Assembly (NCBI GenBank): GCA_050874365.1
Contig: JBNMKN010000113.1
Location: 1-5,601, forward strand
Direction of reading: 5' to 3'
Source: Eshraghiella sp050874365
GTDB lineage: Bacteria; Bacillota; Clostridia; Lachnospirales; Lachnospiraceae
Length of the DNA stretch: 5,601 nucleotides
The notes beneath the pieces are model-generated. The model did no database searches. It was given only the letters and a program-made list of their open reading frames with translations, and had not been told where the DNA came from. Every line of letters begins with the position of its first letter. Position 1 is the first letter of the stretch. Of the stretch, positions 1 to 5,601 are shown piece after piece. The translations under genes and the position numbers were made by a program.

Positions 1-1095
1 AAACATTGAAATATGGAGGTAAGTCATGGCATGGGAAAGAATCTCTGCATCCCCGCCTTTGATAAAAAGACGGCTGATTGGTTTACCTAAAAAGAAAATA
101 ACAACCATGCAGAAAGCCGCACTTCCGACCGTAAAAAGACTCCATTTCAATATACCGTTTTTAATTCTGTCATATCTGCCGGCACCCACATTCTGACCGA
201 CAAAATTGGCAACCGTCACACCACCTGATATACCAAACTGCATGATGAGCTGTTCGGTTTTGCTTGAAGCCGTAAAAGCGGCAATGTAATCCTCGCCGAA
301 TACATTAACGGCACCCTGCAGAATGATTGTTCCGATTGCCGTAACCGAAAACTGGAATGCCATGGGAAGTCCTATGGCAAGGTGTGTCTTTATGATTCCC
401 GGATTAATTTTAAAATCGCCCTTCTTTATGTGGAGAACAGGAAATTTAACGGAAATGTATATAATACATGCAATTCCCGCAACAAGCTGTGCAAGAACCG
501 TAGCAATAGCTGCGCCTGCAACGCCCCACTTAAATACAACTATAAAAAGTAAATCCAGACCTATGTTAAGGAGTGCTGAAAAAATCAGGAAATAAAGCGG
601 GGTTTTGCTGTCACCCAGAGCCCTCAATATACACGAAACGGCGTTGTAAAGCATAGGTGCGGCTATTCCCGCAAAAATAATAACTATATACTTATAGGAC
701 ATATCAAAAATACCGTCCGGTGTGTTAATAAGCCTCAGGACCGGTTTGGTAATCAGCACCGAAAGTAAAGTAATAAACAGTGTGATTCCCGACCACAACA
801 TAATGGCATTACATACGGAATTACGCATTTTGTCATAATCTTTTGCCCCGAAGCATTGTGCTATGTGAACCGAAAAACCGCTTGTTATTCCTATAACAAA
901 CCCATTAACAAGGAAAAACATTGACCCCGTATTACCTACGGCAGCCAATGTACGATTTCCAAGACATTGTCCGACAATAATTGTGTCGGCAAAATTATAT
1001 ATCTGCTGTACAAGATTGCCAATCAGCACAGGGATTGCATATTTAATCATAAGGCTGATTGGTTTTCCTGTTGTTAAATCTCTTACTTTTGACAT
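1..1095 (-). CDS. MATE-family multidrug/metabolite efflux transporter, 3' end cut by window edge
   Basis: MATE proteins are inner-membrane antiporters that export cationic drugs or metabolites in exchange for Na+ or H+. The frame is open from the ATG at 1095 to the window edge, giving 365 of an expected 440-460 residues. Visible family features are the N-terminal GNLVQQIYNFADTIIVGQ (26-43), the loop AQCFGAKDYDKMRN (79-92), RALGDSKTPLYFLI (158-171) leading into NIGLDLLFI (177-185), GVAGAAIATVLAQ (191-203), and in the second half GLPMAFQFS (242-250) and GQNVGAGRYDRIKNG (300-314). Hydrophobic stretches consistent with about nine membrane segments lie near 16-40, 52-75, 97-117, 134-155, 165-188, 191-215, 238-262, 284-300 and 318-337, with a tenth beginning at the edge. 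No signal peptide is expected. The start is supported by the family-typical N-terminus (LTTGKPISLMIKYAIPVLIGN) and the TAATG overlap with argS. The substrate cannot be told from sequence, so no gene symbol is given. Confidence 0.95.
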   Translation of the reverse strand, partial: MSKVRDLTTGKPISLMIKYAIPVLIGNLVQQIYNFADTIIVGQCLGNRTLAAVGNTGSMFFLVNGFVIGITSGFSVHIAQCFGAKDYDKMRNSVCNAIMLWSGITLFITLLSVLITKPVLRLINTPDGIFDMSYKYIVIIFAGIAAPMLYNAVSCILRALGDSKTPLYFLIFSALLNIGLDLLFIVVFKWGVAGAAIATVLAQLVAGIACIIYISVKFPVLHIKKGDFKINPGIIKTHLAIGLPMAFQFSVTAIGTIILQGAVNVFGEDYIAAFTASSKTEQLIMQFGISGGVTVANFVGQNVGAGRYDRIKNGILKWSLFTVGSAAFCMVVIFFLGKPISRLFIKGGDAEILSHAMTYLHISMF

Positions 1096-1106
1096 TACAT
1101 TCTCTC
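1093..1106 (-). promoter_or_regulatory. argS stop / MATE start overlap (TAATG) with weak ribosome binding site
   Basis: On the minus strand the argS TAA (1097-1095) and the MATE ATG (1095-1093) share one base. A weak Shine-Dalgarno-like GAGAG (1106-1102) sits six bases before the ATG, inside the last argS codons. This arrangement usually means that ribosomes finishing argS restart on the next gene. No promoter or terminator is possible in the zero-length gap, though a promoter inside argS cannot be excluded by eye. Confidence 0.75.
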
Positions 1107-2861
1107 TGGTGCTTCGATACCAAGCAAGTCAACACATGTCTCTAACACATCTTTTGTAAGTCTGATAAGTGCAATATAACCTTTCTTTTTATTTTCATCT
1201 TCTTCCGAAAGAATCTTTGTTTCATGATAAAAATGGTTAAAAGCATTGGAAAGGTCATATACAAATTTACAAATTTTGTGAGGTGCACTTTCTTCATATG
1301 CTGTCTTAATCATGTCCTGCATGCCTGTAAGCACAAGCATAAGCGAACGCTCGCTCTCGCTCTCAGGGTTGACAGTATGGATATCTGACACCACGCCTCC
1401 TGCATTTTCATATTTTTTAAGGATAGATTTAATTCGTACAATTGTGTAAAGGATATATGGACCTGTGTCTCCCTCAAAAGAAGTGAAACGGTCAATATCA
1501 AATACATAGTCTTTAGATGCCTGATTAGACAAATCGCCGTATTTTAATGCGGCAAGTCCGACCATCTTGGCTGTATTTCTGGCTTCACTCTCATCCACGG
1601 TACGATTTGCCATAATCTTTTCATATACCTTATCTTCAATTTCTTTTATAAGATATTCAAGACGTAATACACCACCCTGTCTTGTCTTAAAAGGCTTGCC
1701 GTCGCTGCCGTTCATTGTACCGAAGCCTATAAATTTAAGTTCTGTATCAGGAGACACGATTCCTGCTTTTCTTGCTACACGGAAAAACTGTGTATAGTGA
1801 AGCTCCTGTCTTTTATCGGCAAGGTAAATATATGACTTAGGTGCATATAATTTTTCTCTCTCGATAAGTGTCGCAAGGTCGGAGGTCTCATAATTGGCTG
1901 CTCCGTCTGACTTCTGGATAATACATGGAGGAAGCTCCCTGCTGTCATTTTCCTCGGCTATGTCTACAACAATGGCACCCTGGCTTTCATGGGCTATTCC
2001 CCTGTCCACCATATCCTTAACCATGTCCGCAATATATGGCTGGGCGTCACTTTCACCCTTCCATAAATCGAAATGGACGTTAAGGTTACCATAATTTTTC
2101 TTCAAATCCGCTACCGACACATTGATAATGTGTTTCCAGAGAGCTGTGTATCCTCTGTGACCGTTCTGTAAAAGATATGTGGCATTCTGAGCCGCTTTCT
2201 TGTATTCGGCATCTTCTTTTGACTTGCCGCTGGCACATGGATAAATCTCTTCAAGCTCTGATATTGTAAAAGGTGCTTCCGCAGGATATTCACCTGTGAA
2301 ATTGTCATCAAAATATGGTAAATCAGGCTTACGTTCTTTGAGTTCTGTAATGATAAGTCCCATCTGGAGACCCCAGTCACCGAGATGAACATCACCTATC
2401 GTCTTATAACCTGCAAATTTGCAGATTCTTTTTACACTTTCGCCGATTACTGCCGAACGAAGATGTCCGATATGAAGAGGTTTTGCCACATTAGCTCCAC
2501 CGTAATCCACAAATACCGTCTCATCCTTAGGTTCACAGTCGCATCCAAACTTATCCTCTGAAGCCATGGCACGCACATAACCACCTATAAAATCCGCACT
2601 CATTACCATATTAATGAAGCCCGGTTTGATACATTCCACTTTTTCAAAGGCATTGTTGTCCTGTAAAACAGCAACCACTTCATCACCAATCATAAAAGGT
2701 GCTTTCTTATATTCCTTTGCCGCAGCCATTGCCCCGTTACACTGATATTCGCATAAATCAGGTCTGTTGGATATTCCCGTTTTTCCGTATTTATCATCAT
2801 AGCCGCACTGTTTAAAAGCATTTCCGACTATTTCTGTAATCTGGTCTAATATTTTTTTCAT
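1095..2861 (-). CDS. argS: Arginyl-tRNA synthetase
   Basis: This class I synthetase ATP-dependently attaches arginine to tRNA-Arg in the cytoplasm. The 588-residue protein is complete and of normal length for bacterial ArgRS. The ArgRS-specific N-terminal additional domain occupies about residues 1-90. The Rossmann-fold catalytic domain carries the HIGH signature at 130-133 within NVAKPLHIGHLRSAV, the family-typical GDVHLGDWGLQMG at 156-168, and a KMSKS-equivalent loop, GSDGKPFKTR, at 385-394. That degenerate loop is normal for many ArgRS proteins and is not a defect. The C-terminal helical DALR-type anticodon-binding domain runs from about 465 (GDTGPYILYTIVRIKS) to the end, with the characteristic YDLSNAFNHFYH at 535-546. 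The gene follows its own strong promoter and GGAGGA site, and its TAA stop overlaps the ATG of the downstream MATE gene. No frameshift or missing catalytic motif is seen. Confidence 0.98.
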   Translation of the reverse strand: MKKILDQITEIVGNAFKQCGYDDKYGKTGISNRPDLCEYQCNGAMAAAKEYKKAPFMIGDEVVAVLQDNNAFEKVECIKPGFINMVMSADFIGGYVRAMASEDKFGCDCEPKDETVFVDYGGANVAKPLHIGHLRSAVIGESVKRICKFAGYKTIGDVHLGDWGLQMGLIITELKERKPDLPYFDDNFTGEYPAEAPFTISELEEIYPCASGKSKEDAEYKKAAQNATYLLQNGHRGYTALWKHIINVSVADLKKNYGNLNVHFDLWKGESDAQPYIADMVKDMVDRGIAHESQGAIVVDIAEENDSRELPPCIIQKSDGAANYETSDLATLIEREKLYAPKSYIYLADKRQELHYTQFFRVARKAGIVSPDTELKFIGFGTMNGSDGKPFKTRQGGVLRLEYLIKEIEDKVYEKIMANRTVDESEARNTAKMVGLAALKYGDLSNQASKDYVFDIDRFTSFEGDTGPYILYTIVRIKSILKKYENAGGVVSDIHTVNPESESERSLMLVLTGMQDMIKTAYEESAPHKICKFVYDLSNAFNHFYHETKILSEEDENKKKGYIALIRLTKDVLETCVDLLGIEAPERM

Positions 2862-2870
2862 AAAAATTAT

Positions 2871-2876
2871 TCCTCC
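2871..2876 (-). promoter_or_regulatory. Ribosome binding site of argS
   Basis: GGAGGA on the minus strand lies nine bases upstream of the ATG at 2861 and matches the anti-Shine-Dalgarno sequence well. It fixes the argS start: this ATG opens a protein whose N-terminus (MKKILDQITEIV) fits the start of the ArgRS N-terminal domain, and no competing upstream start is needed. Confidence 0.9.
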
Positions 2877-2890
2877 GTTAGTTATGTACC

Positions 2891-2919
2891 ATTATACTTT
2901 TCATATTTACGGTTGTAAA
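2891..2919 (-). promoter_or_regulatory. Near-consensus sigma-A (sigma-70 type) promoter for argS and the MATE gene
   Basis: On the minus strand a -35 box TTTACA (2919-2914, five of six consensus bases) is separated by exactly 17 bases from a -10 box TATAAT (2896-2891, perfect consensus). Transcription should begin near 2883-2885, giving an argS leader of only about 22-24 bases before the ATG, just enough for the ribosome binding site. This leaves no room for a T-box or other leader attenuator if this promoter is the main one. The quality of the match suggests strong constitutive expression, as expected for a tRNA synthetase. Confidence 0.88.
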
Positions 2920-2923
2920 GAAA

Positions 2924-2937
2924 TTTTAACGTTAAAA
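2924..2937. repeat. Perfect 14-bp palindrome between the carB terminator and argS promoter
   Basis: The sequence ttttaacgttaaaa equals its own reverse complement. It overlaps the T run of the carB terminator at one end and stops four bases before the -35 box of the argS promoter at the other. It could be a binding site for a dimeric regulator or an A/T-rich UP-like element, or it could arise by chance in A/T-rich intergenic DNA. No known operator is recognised in it. The palindrome itself is directly visible; any function is inference. Confidence 0.45.
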
Positions 2938-2982
2938 CAGCTATGAGGGGACTTTGGTAATCCCAAATAAACTCATAGCTGT
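2933..2982 (-). terminator. Hairpin terminator after carB
   Basis: A perfect 11-bp inverted repeat pairs 2937-2947 (acagctatgag) with 2972-2982 (ctcatagctgt). Inside it a second 5-bp stem, tttgg at 2953-2957 with ccaaa at 2963-2967, closes a 5-base loop. Read on the minus strand the stem ends in GCTGT and runs into a short T run (four Ts including the last stem base) before AAC. It begins about 30 bases after the carB stop, so it is best read as the intrinsic terminator of the carB unit. The T run is short, so termination may be incomplete. The plus-strand side of the hairpin has no T run, so the minus direction is preferred. An alternative inner pairing, ggga 2948-2951 with tccc 2961-2964, competes with the 5-bp stem. 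Confidence 0.8.
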
Positions 2983-3012
2983 CATTAGAAATTCTTAATT
3001 ATTCCATAACAA

Positions 3013-5601
3013 TTAAATTGTTGCTATATCAATCGGTGTCATTGACTGTGTTGCCTGACATTCAAGACTTGTAAGCAATGCATTGGCTGTATCAAGTGAT
3101 GTAAGAACGTTTACACCTGTCTCGATTGCATGTCTTCTGATAATGAAACCGTCATGGCTCTTTTCAATACCGTTCTCAGGTATATCAATAACAAGGTCAA
3201 TCTTATGGTCAAGAATAAGGTCAAGGAGTGTTGGTGATTCCTGTTCAACCTTATTAATCTTGATTGCCTCAACGCCGTTCTCATTGAAGTAACGTGCTGT
3301 ACCTCTTGTCGCATAAATTGTATATCCAAGAGCGGCAAAACGTTTTGCAACTGAAAGAGCGTCTTTCTGCTCATGGTCGTTAACCGTCATAATCATCTGT
3401 TTATGTTTTGGAAGATTAACGCCTGCACCGACAAAGGCTTTGTATAATGCTTCGTTAAAATCTTTTGCTATACCAAGACATTCACCTGTTGATTTCATTT
3501 CAGGTCCAAGGCTGATATCAGCGCCACGAATCTTTTCAAATGAGAATACAGGCATCTTAATTGCAATGTAATCTGCTTTCTTCTGAAGTCCAGGTGTGTA
3601 GCCAAGACCCTTGATTGTATTACCGATAATAACCTGTGTAGCAAGTTTTACAATAGGAATACCCGTAACCTTGCTTATATATGGAACGGTTCTTGAAGAA
3701 CGTGGATTAACTTCAATTACATATACCTGGTCATTGTATACGATAAACTGGATATTAATAAGACCTTTTACATGTAAAGCTCTTGCAAGCTTAATTGTAT
3801 AATCTTCAAGCATATCCACAATTTTCTGTGAAATACTCTGGGCAGGATATACCGAAATACTGTCTCCTGAATGGATACCGGCTCTTTCTATATGCTCCAT
3901 GATACCAGGGATTAAAATATCTTCTCCGTCACAAACGGCATCAACTTCAATTTCCTTACCCATAAGGTACTTATCAACAAGGATTGGATGCTCCTGAACC
4001 TGTCTGTTAATGATTTCCATAAATTCAACAATATCTTTGTCGCTTATGGCAATCTGCATACCCTGTCCACCGAGAACGTATGAAGGTCTTACAAGAACAG
4101 GATAGCCTAATTCGTTAGCTGCCTCAAGGGCTTCTTCTGTAGTGAACACGGTCTTTCCTGCTGCTCTTGGAATTCCTGTCTGTTCAAGAATCTCATCAAA
4201 AAGCTCTCTGTCTTCTGCCGCATCAACATCTTCTGCACTTGTACCAAGGATTGGAACGCCCATTTCCATTAATGCTTTTGTAAGCTTAATGGCTGTCTGT
4301 CCACCGAACTGTACAACTGCTCCGTCCGGATGCTCAAGCTCAACAATGCTTTCAACATCTTCCGGTGTCAATGGTTCAAAATAAAGCTTGTCAGCTATAT
4401 CAAAGTCGGTACTTACTGTTTCAGGGTTATTGTTGATAATGATTGTCTCATATCCTTCAGCCTTGAATGCCCATGTACTGTGAACCGAACAATAGTCAAA
4501 TTCGATACCCTGTCCGATTCTTATAGGTCCTGAACCAAGTACAAGAACTTTTTTCTCAGGCTTAGTCTCAATAACTTCATTTTCTGAGCTGTAGCATGAA
4601 TAATAGTAAGGTGTTGAAGCCTCAAATTCTGCAGCACAGGTATCAACCATCTTAAATGCCGCATGAATACCATATTCATCCCTTAAAGCCTTAACTTCTT
4701 TTTCTGTCTTTCCTGCAAGTCTTCCGATAACCACGTCAGGAAATTCGATTCTCTTTGCTTCGGCAAGGAGTTCTTTTGTAAGTTCTTCTGTCTTAAGACG
4801 GTTTTCCATTTCAACGATAATGTGGAATTTATCGATAAACCACTTATCAATCATGGTAATATCATGGATTGTATCGTAAGAAATTCCTCTTCTTAAAGCC
4901 TCTGCAACTACATACATACGCTTATCATCAACATTGTGAAGAAGTTCTATAATGTCGTCATCAGAATATGATGAATAATCGTCATTCATAAGTGAATCAA
5001 CGTGCTGTTCAAGTGAACGGATAGCCTTCATAAGTGCACCTTCAAAGTTAGTGCAGATACTCATGACCTCACCGGTTGCCTTCATCTGTGTTGTAAGCTT
5101 TCTTGAAGCAGTGATGAATTTATCAAAAGGAAGTCTTGGAATCTTAACTACGCAGTAGTCAAGAGCAGGTTCAAAACTTGCAAATGTCTTATGTGTAATT
5201 GCGTTAGGTATCTCGTCAAGGTTATAACCGAGTGCTATCTTAGCCGCAACCTTGGCAATAGGATAACCTGTTGCTTTAGAAGCAAGGGCTGATGAACGGC
5301 TAACACGAGGATTAACTTCGATAACGCAGTATTCAAAACTGGTTGGATGAAGTGCAAACTGTACGTTACATCCACCTGTTATTTTAAGTTCGTCAATAAT
5401 ATTAAGGGCTGATGAACGAAGCATCTGGTATTCCTTATCGGACAAGGTCTGTGAAGGTGCAACTACAATACTGTCACCTGTGTGTACTCCGACAGGGTCA
5501 ATATTTTCCATATTACATACAGTGATACATGTTCCGTTGGCATCACGCATTACTTCGTATTCGATATCCTTCCAGCCTGCGATACATCTTTCAACAAGTA
5601 C
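3013..5601 (-). CDS. carB: Carbamoyl-phosphate synthase large subunit, 5' end cut by window edge
   Basis: CarB makes carbamoyl phosphate from bicarbonate, two ATP and ammonia supplied by the CarA glutaminase subunit, for pyrimidine and arginine synthesis in the cytoplasm. The frame is open to the window edge, so 862 residues are visible; about 200 N-terminal residues are missing compared with the roughly 1070-residue E. coli protein. Numbering from the first visible codon: the rest of the first ATP-grasp domain carries the metal and nucleotide residues Q81, E95 and N97 (motif EVNPRVSRSSALASKATG). The oligomerisation domain spans about 200-345. The second synthetase half starts near 350 (GSGPIRIGQGIEFDYCSVH), with RPSYVLGGQGM at 505-515, GIHSGDS at 575-581, and Q618, E630 and N632 (EVNPRSSRTVP). 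An MGS-like regulatory domain runs from about 735 to the end (ATRGTA near 764-769). An in-frame ATG at 5550 is internal, not the start. The TAA stop is followed by a hairpin terminator, so carB closes its transcription unit. Both active sites look intact where visible. Identification is very secure. Confidence 0.98.
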   Translation of the reverse strand, partial: VLVERCIAGWKDIEYEVMRDANGTCITVCNMENIDPVGVHTGDSIVVAPSQTLSDKEYQMLRSSALNIIDELKITGGCNVQFALHPTSFEYCVIEVNPRVSRSSALASKATGYPIAKVAAKIALGYNLDEIPNAITHKTFASFEPALDYCVVKIPRLPFDKFITASRKLTTQMKATGEVMSICTNFEGALMKAIRSLEQHVDSLMNDDYSSYSDDDIIELLHNVDDKRMYVVAEALRRGISYDTIHDITMIDKWFIDKFHIIVEMENRLKTEELTKELLAEAKRIEFPDVVIGRLAGKTEKEVKALRDEYGIHAAFKMVDTCAAEFEASTPYYYSCYSSENEVIETKPEKKVLVLGSGPIRIGQGIEFDYCSVHSTWAFKAEGYETIIINNNPETVSTDFDIADKLYFEPLTPEDVESIVELEHPDGAVVQFGGQTAIKLTKALMEMGVPILGTSAEDVDAAEDRELFDEILEQTGIPRAAGKTVFTTEEALEAANELGYPVLVRPSYVLGGQGMQIAISDKDIVEFMEIINRQVQEHPILVDKYLMGKEIEVDAVCDGEDILIPGIMEHIERAGIHSGDSISVYPAQSISQKIVDMLEDYTIKLARALHVKGLINIQFIVYNDQVYVIEVNPRSSRTVPYISKVTGIPIVKLATQVIIGNTIKGLGYTPGLQKKADYIAIKMPVFSFEKIRGADISLGPEMKSTGECLGIAKDFNEALYKAFVGAGVNLPKHKQMIMTVNDHEQKDALSVAKRFAALGYTIYATRGTARYFNENGVEAIKINKVEQESPTLLDLILDHKIDLVIDIPENGIEKSHDGFIIRRHAIETGVNVLTSLDTANALLTSLECQATQSMTPIDIATI

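Noticed and set aside
385..394. Apparent loss of a canonical KMSKS motif in ArgS (positions here are protein residues)
   Set aside because: The G-x-DGKPFKTR loop is the usual replacement in many bacterial ArgRS proteins, including E. coli, so it is not evidence of a defect or novelty.
323..595. Plus-strand open frame of 90 codons, antisense to the MATE gene
   Set aside because: It lies wholly within a strongly recognisable membrane transporter gene on the other strand, and its translation resembles no family I recognise. It is a shadow frame.
72..1069. Direct repeat ggctgattggttt at 72-84 and 1053-1065, near the two ends of the visible MATE gene
   Set aside because: Both copies encode a GKPIS pentapeptide with nearly the same codons. 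There is no flanking similarity or mobile-element signature, so coincidence or distant internal duplication of the transporter is sufficient.
2111..2395. Minus-strand open frame of 94 codons inside argS
   Set aside because: It is a different reading frame of the argS catalytic domain. The argS frame carries all family motifs, so this is a shadow.
2862..3012. Possible small RNA, riboswitch or short gene in the carB-argS gap
   Set aside because: The 151 bases are accounted for by the terminator, palindrome, promoter and ribosome binding site. No further open frame or recognisable riboswitch core is seen.
5284..5418. 15-bp exact direct repeat aagggctgatgaacg at 5284-5298 and 5404-5418 inside carB
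   Set aside because: Both copies encode RSSAL in frame, 40 codons apart. One is part of the conserved SRSSALASK motif, and the match is best explained by shared codon choice.

Overview
This window looks like ordinary chromosomal housekeeping DNA from a low-to-moderate G+C anaerobic Bacillota, most likely a Clostridia member of the Lachnospiraceae type. That placement is an inference from the A/T-rich codon use, the strong GGAGGA ribosome binding site, the consensus sigma-A promoter and the general look of the CarB and ArgS proteins; no rRNA or other taxonomic marker is present. All recognised genes lie on the minus strand, so transcription runs from high to low coordinates.

Layout in the direction of transcription: (1) 5601-3013, the large subunit of carbamoyl-phosphate synthetase (carB), cut at its N-terminus by the window edge. 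(2) 3012-2862, a compact 151-bp intergenic region holding a hairpin terminator for carB, a perfect 14-bp palindrome, a near-consensus promoter and a Shine-Dalgarno site for the next gene. (3) 2861-1095, a complete arginyl-tRNA synthetase gene (argS). (4) 1095-1, a MATE-family multidrug/metabolite efflux transporter, cut at its C-terminus by the window edge. Its ATG overlaps the argS stop codon by one base (TAATG).

The carB unit appears to end at its own terminator. argS and the MATE gene then form a second transcription unit from the argS promoter, with translational coupling likely at the overlap. carB and argS share a loose arginine theme: carbamoyl phosphate feeds arginine and pyrimidine synthesis, and ArgS charges tRNA with arginine. 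The terminator and separate promoter argue against co-transcription, and the pairing may be chance.

No mobile element, CRISPR array, RNA gene or novel defence-like system is visible. The points worth a second look are modest: the argS-MATE coupling, the very short argS leader with no room for a T-box, the palindrome abutting the argS promoter, and apparent changes at nucleotide-effector positions in the CarB regulatory domain.
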